From Gammaproteobacteria bacterium (GTDB lineage: Bacteria > Pseudomonadota > Gammaproteobacteria > Thiohalobacterales > Thiohalobacteraceae): a stretch of 64,000 bases of DNA. The DNA is taken from the NCBI GenBank assembly GCA_019911805.1, contig JAIOJV010000077.1:62001-126000 (forward strand). Direction: 5' to 3'. Positions 44,774 through 54,514 of this stretch are shown one piece after another (within the stretch, counting starts at the first letter, position 1; every line of letters starts with the position of its first letter). The notes under the pieces are model-generated. The model had not been told where the DNA came from, did not search any database, and worked only from the letters and a program-made list of their open reading frames with translations. Both the position numbers and the translations under genes were made by a program.

Positions 44774-46033
44774 ATGAAGAAATTCACCAACGCACTGATC
44801 TACCGACAACACGATGAAGCCAGCGAGATCCTGGTCGATAAAGGCGTCATCAAACAGATCGGCAAGAATCTGCCCAAGGCAGACGAGGAAATCGACCTGC
44901 AGGGTCGTCTGGTGGTTCCGCCCTATGTGGATGCCCACCTGCACCTGGACTACGTGTACACCGCCGGCAACGAAGGCGCCACGAATACCAGCGGCACGCT
45001 GTTCGAAGGCATCGCCCGCTGGCACGATGTCAAGAAAACCCAGACGCTTGAGGATGCCAGGGAACGTGCGCTCAAGGGCATCCAGGAAGAGGTTTCCAGA
45101 GGTGTCCAGTTCATCCGTACCCACATCGACGTGGATGATCCCAGACTGACCGGGCTGAAGGCGATGCTGGAGATCCGGGAGCAGCTCAAGGACAACGTTA
45201 CCATTCAGATCGTCGCATTCCCGCAGGAGGGTATGTACGCTTACAAGGGTGGCGACGAGATGATCGAGGAGGCGCTGAAGATGGGCGCGGACTGTGTCGG
45301 CTCCATCCCGCACTTCGAGTGGGCCCGCGAGATCGGCGAGAAATCCATCCACCGCACCGTTGAGCTGGCCGTCAAGTACGACAAACTGATCGACGTGCAT
45401 TGCGACGAGACCGACGACGTGATGAGCCGCTTCGTCGAGCTGCTCAATGCCCTGGTGATGGCCGAGGGTATGGGTACTCGCACGGCTGCGAGCCACACCT
45501 GCTCTTTCGGCTCGGCGGACAATGCCTACGCGTTCCGCATGATGAGTCTGTTTCGGCAGTCGGGGCTGAACTTCATCTCACTGCCAACCGAGAATGCCTA
45601 TCTGCAGGGCCGGCAGGACACCTATCCCAAGCGGCGCGGTCTGACCCGGGTGAAGGAGCTGTGGGAAAGCGGCATCAATGTGTGTTTCGGCCAGGACTCC
45701 ATCAACGATCCGTGGTACCCGGTCGGCAACGGCAACCTGATGAATATTCTGGACAACGGCATTCACCTGGCGCAGACCATGTCGTTCGAGGAACTGGATA
45801 AGTGCCTTGACCTGATCACTTACAACGGCGCCAAGACGTTGAACGTGGAAGATCAGTACGGCATCGAAGCAGGCAAACCGGCCAATTTCCTGGTGCTGGA
45901 CGCCAGTTCGCCCTTCGAAGCTGTGCGCCAGCGTGCTGATGTGCTGGCATCGATCCGCCATGGCGAATACCTGTTCAAACGCCCCGACCCGGGCTACGAG
46001 ATCATGCCCGATGTTTTCAGGAAAACAAAGTGA
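44774..46033 (+). CDS. cytosine deaminase-like amidohydrolase (CodA family) with altered active-site pair
   Basis: The ATG at 44774 (AAGGAG upstream) gives 419 residues, like CodA. Metal-site residues are HLHLD (H55, H57), VHCDETDD (H209, E212), SHT (H241) and D308. Substrate residues AFPQEG (Q151) and DPWYP (W314) are conserved. Where Escherichia coli CodA has H-D313-D314, this protein has Q307-D308-S309, so the metal Asp is kept but the neighbouring Asp is Ser. Changes at that Asp relax substrate choice in CodA. It could deaminate cytosine, a related pyrimidine or creatinine-like compound. It is downstream of an exporter and upstream of an SDR. Confidence 0.85.
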   Translation: MKKFTNALIYRQHDEASEILVDKGVIKQIGKNLPKADEEIDLQGRLVVPPYVDAHLHLDYVYTAGNEGATNTSGTLFEGIARWHDVKKTQTLEDARERALKGIQEEVSRGVQFIRTHIDVDDPRLTGLKAMLEIREQLKDNVTIQIVAFPQEGMYAYKGGDEMIEEALKMGADCVGSIPHFEWAREIGEKSIHRTVELAVKYDKLIDVHCDETDDVMSRFVELLNALVMAEGMGTRTAASHTCSFGSADNAYAFRMMSLFRQSGLNFISLPTENAYLQGRQDTYPKRRGLTRVKELWESGINVCFGQDSINDPWYPVGNGNLMNILDNGIHLAQTMSFEELDKCLDLITYNGAKTLNVEDQYGIEAGKPANFLVLDASSPFEAVRQRADVLASIRHGEYLFKRPDPGYEIMPDVFRKTK

Positions 46034-46197
46034 CAGGGATACGAAGTGGGCTTCGGACTCATCGGTTGGGGGACAAAGCAAATACTCAGATCTGTGGATG
46101 AGATCAGGAATGATGTGATAGCGCTTCATTTACTGAAGGGGCGTAGCGAAGCGGAATAAGATCGCCGCATCGCCGACGCATTGAAAGGAGAATAAGC

Positions 46198-46977
46198 ATG
46201 AGTATCGACGGAAAAGTAGTTCTCATAACCGGCGCGGGCCAGGGCATCGGCCGCGCTATCGCGCTCAGGCTGGCAAAGGACGGCGCGCACATCGCGGTCG
46301 TGGATATCAATGATGCAAACACGAGTGCGGTCGCGGAGGAGGTAAGCAAATTGGGCCGCAAGGCGACGACCTTCAAGGCCGATGTTACCAACCGTGACGA
46401 TGTCTATGCCGCGATCGAGCATACCGAGAAGGCGCTCGGTGGTTTTGACGTCATGATCAACAACGCCGGTATCGCGCAGGTTCAGCCGCTCGCCGACGTC
46501 ACGCCCGAGGAAGTGGACAAGATACTGAAGGTCAATGTGCAGGGCGTGTTATGGGGCATCCAGGCTGCAGCCAAGAAGTTCCAGCAGCGCAAGCAGAAGG
46601 GCAAGATCATCAGCGCTTCATCCATCGCCGGGCATGACGGCTTTGCCATGCTTGGCGTCTACTCCGCGACCAAGTTTGCGGTGCGGGCGCTGACACAGGT
46701 GGCGGCGCAGGAGTATGCGAGTGCCGGGATCACGGTCAACGCCTACTGCCCCGGCATCGTCGGCACCGATATGTGGGTAGAGATCGACCAGCGGTTTGCC
46801 GAGCTTACAGGCGCGGCGGTGGGCGCGACCTACAAGAAGTATGTCGAGGGCATCGCGCTGGGCCGGGCGCAGACGCCGGAGGACGTTGCCGCGTTCGTGT
46901 CGTTCCTGGCGGGCCCCGATTCGGATTACATGACAGGGCAGGCCCCTCTCATAGACGGCGGACTGGTGTACCGATAG
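46198..46977 (+). CDS. short-chain dehydrogenase (diacetyl/acetoin reductase-like)
   Basis: The 259-residue protein has GAGQGIGRA (12-20), NNAGI (about 89-93), the catalytic triad with S in SASSIAG and YSATK (Y, K), and PGIVGTDMW. These are those of BudC/ButA-type acetoin or butanediol dehydrogenases. The substrate is not decided by sequence alone. AAAGGAG lies before the ATG. It precedes the FMN reductase. Confidence 0.9.
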   Translation: MSIDGKVVLITGAGQGIGRAIALRLAKDGAHIAVVDINDANTSAVAEEVSKLGRKATTFKADVTNRDDVYAAIEHTEKALGGFDVMINNAGIAQVQPLADVTPEEVDKILKVNVQGVLWGIQAAAKKFQQRKQKGKIISASSIAGHDGFAMLGVYSATKFAVRALTQVAAQEYASAGITVNAYCPGIVGTDMWVEIDQRFAELTGAAVGATYKKYVEGIALGRAQTPEDVAAFVSFLAGPDSDYMTGQAPLIDGGLVYR

Positions 46978-47014
46978 TCCGATTGCAATAAGTCAATTAC
47001 TTCAGGAGATCAAC

Positions 47015-47566
47015 ATGAGCCAATATCCCATCGCTGTACTGATCGGCAGCCTTCGCCGTGATTCGTTCAACCGCAAACTCGCGACTGCGATCGCGAAACT
47101 TGCCCCACCAGAGTTCTCGTTCAAGCAAGTCGAGATCGGCGATCTGCCACTCTACAACCAGGACGATGATGAAAACCAGGCCGAGGCCGTCAAGCGCTTG
47201 AAAGGTGAAATCACGGCCGCTCGTGGGCTGCTATTTGTCACAGCCGAATACAACCGTTCCATTCCAGGCGTGCTCAAGAACGCGATCGACCATGCCTCGC
47301 GCCCGTACGGTGAAAGCGTCTGGGCGGGCAAACCGGCCGGCGTGCTGGGTGCCTCGATTGGCGCCATCGGCACGGCGGTGGCGCAGCAGCATCTGCGCAA
47401 CAGCCTCGCGTATCTGGACGTGCCGACGCTGGGGCAGCCCGAAGCGTTCATCCACGTCAGGGAGGGATTGTTCGACCCGTCAGGCAACATTGGTGCGGAT
47501 AGCAGAAAGTTCCTGCAGGACTGGATGGACCGCTACGTCGTGTGGGTAAAAAAGCATGCCGGCTGA
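47015..47566 (+). CDS. NADPH-dependent FMN reductase (ChrR/SSU-type)
   Basis: The 183-residue flavodoxin-fold protein has the FMN phosphate loop GSLRRDSFNRKL (12-23), VTAEYNRSIPGVLKNAIDH and GKPAGVLGASIGAIGTA. These are typical of the quinone/chromate reductase group (ChrR, YieF). It would reduce quinones or FMN with NAD(P)H and so limit oxidative stress. AGGAG precedes the ATG. Confidence 0.9.
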   Translation: MSQYPIAVLIGSLRRDSFNRKLATAIAKLAPPEFSFKQVEIGDLPLYNQDDDENQAEAVKRLKGEITAARGLLFVTAEYNRSIPGVLKNAIDHASRPYGESVWAGKPAGVLGASIGAIGTAVAQQHLRNSLAYLDVPTLGQPEAFIHVREGLFDPSGNIGADSRKFLQDWMDRYVVWVKKHAG

Positions 47567-47618
47567 TGACGGAGTACAACCACTTTAGAAAACGCACGTT
47601 ACGAAAAAGGAGCATGCT

Positions 47619-47741
47619 ATGGAGATTGACGGTACATTATTATAGACGTGGCGCCCGCAGGTGCTGGCCGTCCTGCGTATCGTAACGGCGCATCTGTTGA
47701 TTTCGAACGGGGCAGCGAAGCACTTCGCCACTGTCTTGTAG
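47619..47741 (+). pseudogene. broken DoxX-family gene start with in-frame stop
   Basis: Behind an AAAGGAG ribosome site the ATG at 47619 reads MEIDGTLL and hits a TAG. The same frame then continues TWRPQVLAVLRIVTAHLLIS NGAAKHF, matching the first helix of DoxX proteins, and ends at another TAG. The rest of the gene is gone. Confidence 0.65.
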
Positions 47742-47828
47742 AGTGATTCCTTTGACGAGCACGTTAGCCGCGATGTCCGCCAGCACTCATAGTTAGTGGA
47801 TCAGCAGTCATTTCTTCGCCGTCCCAGG

Positions 47829-49433
47829 ATGCGCCGTATGAAGCCTTTAAAAGACGTCTCGGTGTTGGCCGAGGCCTTGAGCCCGTTACGCCATCCGCCC
47901 TACGCGGTACTGTGGACGGCAACGGTCGTCACCAACATCGGTTGGTGGATGTATACCGCTGCCGCAGCCTGGCTGATGACGGACCTCAGCATCAATCCCT
48001 TGATGGTCTCGCTGGTGCAGGCCTTGTCGAGCCTGCCGATGTTTCTGCTGGCGCTACCGGCCGGCGCTCTGGCGGATATCGTCGACAAGCGGCGCCTGCT
48101 GATTTGGGCCGAGTGCGGTATTTCCATTATTGCGGCGACCTTGGCGGTGCTTGTGTGGCATGACCGCATCACACCGGTCACACTATTGATCTTCACCTTT
48201 CTGCTCGGCGCAGGCGCTGCGATCGTCACACCCCCGTTGCAGTCAATCGTCCCGCTGCTGATCCGGAGTAAAGACGAACTTCCTGCGGCTGTAGCACTCA
48301 ATAGCGTTGGCATGAACATCAGTCGGGCCATTGGCCCGGCGTTAGTGGGTGTGCTGACCGTCGGTGTCGGCATCGCCGCACCGTTCTGGGTCAATGCGAT
48401 TGCCAACATTGGGAGCATCGGCGGGTTGCTGTGGTGGCGTCCCCCGAAGAAGCCAAGCAGTCGGCTGCCGGCGGAACGCTTTGTTGCCGCGATCCGGACA
48501 GGTGTCCGTTATGCACGCAATCATCTACCCTTGCGCGCAACACTGTTTCGCTCGATCGGATTCTTTCTGTTTGCAAGCGCCTATTGGGCCTTGTTGCCGC
48601 TCGTTGCCCGCACGCAGATCGGTGGCGGCCCTACGCTTTATGGGCTCTTGCTGAGCGCGATTGGCGGCGGCGCCATCGTCGGTGCCATGATTTTGCCCAG
48701 GCTCCGGGCGATGTTCAGTTCGAATGCACTGGTCGCAGGTGCGGCAGTGGGTACCGCCTTTGCGCTCGTGATATTCGGCGTTGCACGCGAGCCGTGGACC
48801 GCGCTTATCGCGAGTCTGCTGGCCGGCAGCTGTTGGATCACCGCGGTCTCGAGTCTGAATGTTTCGGCACAGTTTACACTGCCCGATTGGGTGCGTGGGC
48901 GCGGGCTCGCAATCTATGTCACCATCTTTTCCGGTGCACTGGCGATCGGCAGCGCGCTTTGGGGAGGGTTGGCCAGCATCATCGGTCTGTCGATGACACA
49001 TTTTGTTGCAGCGGCATGCACGCTGCTCGCAATACCGCTGACACGGCGCTGGAAGCTGCAGGGGTCCCGCGCAATGGACCTTGCACCTTCGATGCATTGG
49101 CCGGTGCCGGTAGTCGCGGGTCAGATCGATGACGATGCCGGCCCTGTGTTGGTTACCATCGAATACACCGTGCATCCGAACCAGCGCGAACCGTTTCTCG
49201 CTGCGCTCTACCGTCTGTCGGCTCAGCGGCGGCGTGATGGGGCTTACGCTTGGGGTGTATTCGAAGACGCCGCAGAGCGCGGCAGATTCATTGAAACCTA
49301 TTTGGTCGAATCCTGGCTCGAGCACCTGCGCCTGCACGAGCGTGTGACCCGGGCCGATCATGCGGTGGAGGAGTGCGTTCACGGCTTCCTGATCACCGCA
49401 CCGAAGATCACGCATCTGGTCACGCCCACATGA
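47829..49433 (+). CDS. MFS_3-family exporter with C-terminal ferredoxin-like domain
   Basis: The chosen ATG (47829) gives 534 residues; a GTG at 47796 and an ATG at 47838 are alternatives. The first about 400 residues have 10-12 hydrophobic helices in the order of the EntS/MFS_3 group. A soluble tail (about 430-534) starts VLVTIEYTVHPNQREPFLAA and holds SWLEHLRLHERVTRADHAVE, a pattern seen in this subfamily and like small antibiotic-biosynthesis monooxygenase domains. It likely exports a siderophore-like or other small compound. A broken DoxX gene lies upstream. Confidence 0.85.
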   Translation: MRRMKPLKDVSVLAEALSPLRHPPYAVLWTATVVTNIGWWMYTAAAAWLMTDLSINPLMVSLVQALSSLPMFLLALPAGALADIVDKRRLLIWAECGISIIAATLAVLVWHDRITPVTLLIFTFLLGAGAAIVTPPLQSIVPLLIRSKDELPAAVALNSVGMNISRAIGPALVGVLTVGVGIAAPFWVNAIANIGSIGGLLWWRPPKKPSSRLPAERFVAAIRTGVRYARNHLPLRATLFRSIGFFLFASAYWALLPLVARTQIGGGPTLYGLLLSAIGGGAIVGAMILPRLRAMFSSNALVAGAAVGTAFALVIFGVAREPWTALIASLLAGSCWITAVSSLNVSAQFTLPDWVRGRGLAIYVTIFSGALAIGSALWGGLASIIGLSMTHFVAAACTLLAIPLTRRWKLQGSRAMDLAPSMHWPVPVVAGQIDDDAGPVLVTIEYTVHPNQREPFLAALYRLSAQRRRDGAYAWGVFEDAAERGRFIETYLVESWLEHLRLHERVTRADHAVEECVHGFLITAPKITHLVTPT

Positions 49434-49575
49434 CCGTGATTCCATTCACGCTATCGCGTTCGGCTGCGAGCTGAAGCGCCATTGGGTACGAGACGATGCG
49501 GATACGCTGCGGAAGGTCATGCGCTGGTATTTTTCACGATACCAGCGGCTCACCCGGCAATACTGCTCGGCTCGC

Positions 49576-50535
49576 TCAGACCACGCGCGGGTTGCTGGTC
49601 CGGCCGCCAGGATAGTCCGGATAGTCCAGTACAGCATGATCCCAGCCGCCAGTCTCGACCGCGGCGTCGTAGGTGCTCTGCAGAAAAGCCAGCAGCGTGT
49701 CGTCCGGTGCAGCGGCCGTGCGCACGGCCGCATAAGGCAAAATGAACTCGCCCAGGCCCTCGTGATAATAGGCCGCCGCCGGCTGGACCGGATACCCGGC
49801 GAAGCCATCAGGCGTCGGGTAGGCATACGCGTAAAAGGCCGCCTCGCCGAGGCCGGCCCCCGGCCAGAATCCGGCGCTGGAGAGCTCGTGCGAATAGGCT
49901 TCCTGCATAACCCAGTCGGCGCAGTTGGGCACACCGCCGGGATGGGTTGGCGCGGGACGGCCGGAAAAACGCGTCACGGCCAGATCGAACGCCCCCCAGA
50001 AAAAATGAACCGGACTGACCTTGCCGAGATAGCCGGCACGAAACGCGTTCAATACGCGATCGGCCTGCACCAGTGCCTGCCAGAAGCGGTGCATGGCGTC
50101 GGCATCGTAGCTCGCATCCGACGTATTGCTTTCAAACGGCGTGGCGACTTCGACCTCGACCGGGCGCGTAAAAATATTGACGTGGATGCTCAGTTCACCC
50201 AAGGCGTCCATAAGCTGATGATAAAACGCGGCCACCGTCATAGGGCGTAGCGCGAACGTGCGTTCGCCGCCATCCGAGGTGTACACTGCGAGTGCGTGAT
50301 TCACGAAGTCAAAGTCGATTGCGAAGCTTCGACGCTGGTAAGGAATGGATGACGTCGTCAGCCCGCGGGGCGTCACATACAGGGCATTACCCCAGGAATG
50401 ATTGATCCAGGGGCCGAGTTCCAGACGTATCTTACCCACGACCTGCGCCCACATATGCACGGTATCGGCGGTCTCCTGCCAAGCGGCCAGAACGGGCAGT
50501 TCAGGCCAGAGGTTTGAGCTCACGATGTCGGTCAT
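49576..50535 (-). CDS. DUF5996-family protein
   Basis: The 319-residue protein begins WPELPVLAAWQETADTVHMW and contains WGNALYVTPRGLTTSSIPY, PVHFFWGAFDLAVTRFSGR and the Cys-less C-terminus of DUF5996. These landmarks fix the family; its function is unknown. It is soluble with no signal. It is transcribed away from pirin across a 146-base divergent spacer. Confidence 0.85.
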   Translation of the reverse strand: MTDIVSSNLWPELPVLAAWQETADTVHMWAQVVGKIRLELGPWINHSWGNALYVTPRGLTTSSIPYQRRSFAIDFDFVNHALAVYTSDGGERTFALRPMTVAAFYHQLMDALGELSIHVNIFTRPVEVEVATPFESNTSDASYDADAMHRFWQALVQADRVLNAFRAGYLGKVSPVHFFWGAFDLAVTRFSGRPAPTHPGGVPNCADWVMQEAYSHELSSAGFWPGAGLGEAAFYAYAYPTPDGFAGYPVQPAAAYYHEGLGEFILPYAAVRTAAAPDDTLLAFLQSTYDAAVETGGWDHAVLDYPDYPGGRTSNPRVV

Positions 50536-50681
50536 GGCAATGCTCCTCTGTAACGTTGTCGGCTGTCTCCGGCGGTAGAAAACTGAATCATCGCACGTTT
50601 CCCACAGCTTCGTTCTGCCTCACGTTTGAAACCCCACGGGGAGCATGGCTCCCCGACAACTCAGCAACGAGGAGAAACACC

Positions 50682-51404
50682 ATGATGCAAGTACGCAAGG
50701 CTGCTGACCGCGGCGTGGCCGAGCACGGCTGGCTGAGCTCGCGCCACACCTTTTCGTTCGCCGACTACCGGGACCCCGATCAGATCGGCTTCTCCGATCT
50801 GCGCGTGATCAACGAAGATCGCGTGGCACCGGGTCAGGGCTTTGGCACACATCCGCACCGCGACATGGAGATCTTTTCGTACGTGCTGGAAGGTACCCTG
50901 GCGCACAGCGACAGTATGGGTACCGGCTCGCAGATCAAGCCCGGCGACGTGCAGCTGATGAGCGCCGGCAGCGGCGTCACCCACAGCGAGTTCAACGGCT
51001 CCGAGGATGAGCCGGTACATTTTCTGCAGATCTGGATCGTGCCGGAGCACACCGGTGGCGCGCCGGTCTATCAGCAACAGCACTTCAGCGACGTGGACAA
51101 GCGTGGGCGTCTGCACCTGATCATCTCGCCCGATGGTCGCGACGGCTCGCTGCGTATCCAGCAGGATACCAACGTCTACGCTGGTCTGTTTGATGGCGAT
51201 GAAAGTGCCACACTGACGCTGGACAGGAACCGCCACGCCTATGTGCATGTCGCCCGTGGCAGCATCGAACTCGACGGCGTGAAGCTGGAGGCCGGTGACG
51301 GTGTGCGCCTGCGCAACCCGCAGACGCTGCAGCTGACCGCCGGCAAGGATGCCGAGGTACTGGTGTTCGACCTGCGTCCGCAGGAAGTGCCGCAAATGCC
51401 ATGA
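50682..51404 (+). CDS. pirin-family protein (YhhW-like quercetinase fold)
   Basis: The start is the ATG at 50682 (GAGGAG upstream), 240 residues. The N-terminal cupin has the metal ligands FGTHPHRDMEIFSYVLEG (two His and one Glu) and a later SAGSGVTHSEFN His. The second cupin is the degenerate half typical of YhhW. Some members cleave quercetin; most have no known substrate. It is followed by a convergent DUF2189 gene. Confidence 0.9.
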   Translation: MMQVRKAADRGVAEHGWLSSRHTFSFADYRDPDQIGFSDLRVINEDRVAPGQGFGTHPHRDMEIFSYVLEGTLAHSDSMGTGSQIKPGDVQLMSAGSGVTHSEFNGSEDEPVHFLQIWIVPEHTGGAPVYQQQHFSDVDKRGRLHLIISPDGRDGSLRIQQDTNVYAGLFDGDESATLTLDRNRHAYVHVARGSIELDGVKLEAGDGVRLRNPQTLQLTAGKDAEVLVFDLRPQEVPQMP

Positions 51405-51426
51405 GGTTTCGTAGGCGGGGCTCCCG

Positions 51427-52200
51427 CTAGGTAACCAACTCGCGGTAGGCGTGCCAGCTCGCATGCCCCAGCAAGGGGAAAATCAATATCAGCCCCAGGT
51501 AAGCGGTCGCGATGCCGAATGCAGTCAACCCGAAAATGATGACGGCCCATTTCGCCATGACGCGTTTGTTCTGCCTGACTACACTCACACTTGCCACCAC
51601 TGCGGTAACCGGATCAATGTTACGATCCATCATCATCTGCAGGGTGACAACACTACCGGAGAATACCGCTATAGCGACCAGCAGGCCCATTCCAGCATAC
51701 ATTGCGATGAGTGCCCAGCCTTCCGACGAGAACAACAATACTTCAAGGCTTGGCACGAACATACCATCCGCCACGCCTATGACCAGTACTGTCGTCAGCC
51801 AGTTGAACCAGGACCAGAAGAACAGCACCAGCAACAGCATCATGCCGTATAAGAACACCGATAGGCCGTTGCCGCGCCAATAACGCCATGCTTGCGCGAA
51901 CGTGGGTACCTTATTCTGTTCGTGGGCGCGACTGATGCCGTAAAACCCGATCGCCAGTACCGGCGCAACCAGTACGAAGCCGGTACCAATTGTCATCAGG
52001 GCCCAGGGTGCCTGCCAGCCCACGTAGCTCACCAGGTAACCCACGGCAACGTAAAGCACGCCGATGCCTATGCTGAGCAGGCGGTTTATCTTGACGTCCG
52101 CCCACCCCTGTCGCAACCAGCGATACGGCGCATCGCCCGCTACCCGCTGAATTTTCGGAATTTCAACTTCTATTCCCGTTTTACTGACCAGCAATGTCAT
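51427..52200 (-). CDS. DUF2189 multi-pass membrane protein
   Basis: The ATG at 52200 with a GGAGGG ribosome site gives 257 residues; the frame upstream is open without support. Hydrophobic segments lie near residues 42-60, 65-88, 115-145, 160-190 and 225-245. The APYRWLRQGWADVKIN and GFYGISRAHEQNKVP segments fit DUF2189. Function unknown, inner membrane. Confidence 0.82.
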   Translation of the reverse strand: MTLLVSKTGIEVEIPKIQRVAGDAPYRWLRQGWADVKINRLLSIGIGVLYVAVGYLVSYVGWQAPWALMTIGTGFVLVAPVLAIGFYGISRAHEQNKVPTFAQAWRYWRGNGLSVFLYGMMLLLVLFFWSWFNWLTTVLVIGVADGMFVPSLEVLLFSSEGWALIAMYAGMGLLVAIAVFSGSVVTLQMMMDRNIDPVTAVVASVSVVRQNKRVMAKWAVIIFGLTAFGIATAYLGLILIFPLLGHASWHAYRELVT

Positions 52201-52766
52201 CGTCCCACCCTCCGTCCGTTGATGATTGGCATATCTGGCGTACGTAGTATTACTTATAGACCAGAATTGACGCAAAGTGTTCAAACCATGCGTCGCGCTT
52301 CAGCCGACGAGGCAATCCAGAAAGGTGACGATACTGTGGTTGATTGCTTCCCGGTTATTTTCAGGCAGCCGCCCAGCGAGCTCTTGCACCCACCAACGGA
52401 CCATGATTCAGGTGCTGGGCATCGGCTATCGCCTCATTGCCTGGGATCTCAACGAAAAAGCGGGCGTTGGGAAAAAGATGACCCATACGGGTACGGTGAC
52501 ATGGATGCAACGTTTCGGTGGCGCCGAACTTCAACGTATCGGGCGGTGAAGTGGCGGGCCGGAGTAACGGGCCGTTGACGGTAAACTGCTGCTGGACCTG
52601 AGCAAACAGGACGTTTATGCTCCCCGTACTCAGGGATCCACATCGTGGGTTGCGGAGGGCAGCATGATGATGGATTGATGCTGGCATTCCCACCTATCAG
52701 TAGACCAATTCATTGTGAACGTGCATCCATCGACCGATCCGCCGGCCTGCCTACAGCGTAAGCCTC
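52201..52766. other. intergenic region with no supported gene
   Basis: Open frames exist on both strands (longest about 110 codons at 52361-52693 minus), but none has a ribosome site, and no known family is recognised. The overlapping frames suggest a worn-out gene. Confidence 0.45.
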
Positions 52767-53909
52767 ATGTCGACGTCCACGCAGATTGATACCGGCGCCG
52801 GCGACCCGGTGGTCGTGATTGGTGGCGGGCTTGCCGGACTGTACGCCGCCTGGCGGCTGACGCAGGTCGGGGTCAACGTTGTGCTGGTGGAGGCACAGCC
52901 GCGGCTCGGTGGCCGGATCTTGTCGGAGCCTCTGCCTGGGCTGGCCCCTCCCGTCAGTACCGCCTATGACCTCGGGCCCACCTGGTACTGGCCCGCGCTG
53001 CAGACCCGCCTCCCACAACTGATTCATCAGCTGGGTCTGCATGTGTTCGAGCAGCCGGCCGACGGCGCTGTGCTGTTCGAGTCCTCGCCCGACCAGACTG
53101 AGCGTGTGGCCTATAGCCCGGCAATGGCCGGTTCGATGCGCCTGCACGGCGGCATGGCGCGCCTCATCACTGCGCTTGCGTCACACATCGACCCCAGCCG
53201 CATTCGGCTTGGCCATCGGGTGGTCGGCCTGCACCTGGTCGATGATGTCCTTGAGCTGGACGTCGCCACTGGCGACGAGGGACCAAGCGTGCAGCTGCGT
53301 GCGACGAGGGTCGTCTGCACACTGCCGCCACGTCTGCTGGCCCGGTCGGTGTCCTTCGCTCCACCGTTGCCGGATGCCATCATTGATAACTGGTTGGCGG
53401 TCCCGACGTGGATGGCCGCGCATGCCAAGTTCGTAGCGGTCTTCGAACGTGCGTTCTGGTGCAATGCCGGCCTGTCCGGTCAGGCACAGAGCCGGGTCGG
53501 GCCACTGGTGGAGATCCACGACGCGACAGAACCAGGCGGGCAGCCAGCGCTGTTTGGGTTCTTCGGCGTGCCCGTTGAAGCCCGCCGTACGGCTGGTACG
53601 CAGCTCCATGAGGCTGCGCTCGCGCAACTGCAGCGCTTGTTCGGACCCGCCGCGGCGAAGCCATTGCACACCTTCTACAAGGACTGGGTGGACGACGCGT
53701 TCATCGCTACGCGCGACGACGAGACGGCGCCCCTGTCCCATCCCGCCTATGGCGCCCACACGGCCCTGCCCGGGCGCTGGAAGGACCGCCTGTGGTTGGC
53801 CGGCACGGAGTCGGCCCGCGAGCACGGTGGCTATCTCGAAGGAGCGCTGGAAGCGGCAGAGGTCGCCGTCCAGGAGCTGCTTGCCCAGCTGCCGACGGCA
53901 GCTTGCTGA
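52767..53909 (+). CDS. flavin-containing amine oxidase/dehydrogenase
   Basis: The 380-residue protein starts with a Rossmann FAD motif VVVIGGGLAGLYAAWRL and the second FAD element VEAQPRLGGRI. The C-terminus LWLAGTESAREHGGYLEGAL is the conserved FAD-binding end of monoamine-oxidase-like flavoenzymes. It should oxidise an amine or unsaturated compound with oxygen as acceptor. No signal peptide is present. The substrate cannot be read. Confidence 0.88.
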   Translation: MSTSTQIDTGAGDPVVVIGGGLAGLYAAWRLTQVGVNVVLVEAQPRLGGRILSEPLPGLAPPVSTAYDLGPTWYWPALQTRLPQLIHQLGLHVFEQPADGAVLFESSPDQTERVAYSPAMAGSMRLHGGMARLITALASHIDPSRIRLGHRVVGLHLVDDVLELDVATGDEGPSVQLRATRVVCTLPPRLLARSVSFAPPLPDAIIDNWLAVPTWMAAHAKFVAVFERAFWCNAGLSGQAQSRVGPLVEIHDATEPGGQPALFGFFGVPVEARRTAGTQLHEAALAQLQRLFGPAAAKPLHTFYKDWVDDAFIATRDDETAPLSHPAYGAHTALPGRWKDRLWLAGTESAREHGGYLEGALEAAEVAVQELLAQLPTAAC

Positions 53910-53980
53910 GATCGGATGGCGCGTGCAGCAGCCAATATGGCAGGCACACGAACTGCTACCATGACAATGAGGACAGTATA

Positions 53981-54397
53981 ATGGCATCTAATCAAGCACG
54001 GGCCTACTTCGCGCTGAGTGGTTATCATTTCAATCCAGACGACATCACTCGCCTGCTGGGCATACAACCCACCTCAATCAATGCCGCTGGTGCGGCCAGT
54101 GGGTTGGACAAGCCTGTGATCAGTTCATGGGAGTTATCGACGGATACGATCACTGATGATGTGGACGTTTATGACTTGACTGGAAAACTCATCAAGCAAG
54201 TGGAGCCGGCCAAGGAAAAGATCCTGCAGGTGATTAAAAGCCACAACTTGTCCCCCAGAATCGGGGTGGTCCTGGTTTTGTCGACTGATAAAGATGAATC
54301 AGTACCCGACGTTGGTTTTGGTGCCAGAACAATCCGCTTTCTGGCGGATATCGGGGCTTTCATAAATGTGGATTACCGGCTTTCTGAGCGTATCTAA
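53981..54397 (+). CDS. DUF4279-family protein
   Basis: The 138-residue protein starts ARAYFALSGYHFNPDDITRL, then GIQPTSI and ends LADIGAFINVDYRLSE. These landmarks belong to DUF4279, small soluble proteins of unknown function often near toxin-immunity genes. A GAGGAC ribosome site precedes the ATG. It converges on the minus-strand 53-residue gene across a terminator. Confidence 0.8.
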   Translation: MASNQARAYFALSGYHFNPDDITRLLGIQPTSINAAGAASGLDKPVISSWELSTDTITDDVDVYDLTGKLIKQVEPAKEKILQVIKSHNLSPRIGVVLVLSTDKDESVPDVGFGARTIRFLADIGAFINVDYRLSERI

Positions 54398-54427
54398 GTA
54401 ATCTCTGCCATTTTTCAGAGCCAAAAA

Positions 54428-54455
54428 AAATGCACGCTACAAAAAGCGTGCATTT
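54428..54455 (-). terminator. Rho-independent terminator for leftward transcripts
   Basis: AAATGCACGCT (54428-54438) pairs with AGCGTGCATTT (54445-54455). Read leftward the hairpin is followed by eight T residues (54423-54430 as A in the plus strand). It ends the transcript of the 53-residue gene. Confidence 0.8.
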
Positions 54456-54514
54456 CACAACCAAGAACTGAAGTAAGTAGCCACGCGAGCACCGGCTGCG
54501 CGTGGCTGGTTGCC

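Noticed and set aside
48525-49445. 306-codon minus-strand frame opposite the MFS_3 gene
   Set aside because: It is Arg-, Gly- and Cys-rich with no motif, a typical shadow of a GC-rich membrane protein gene.
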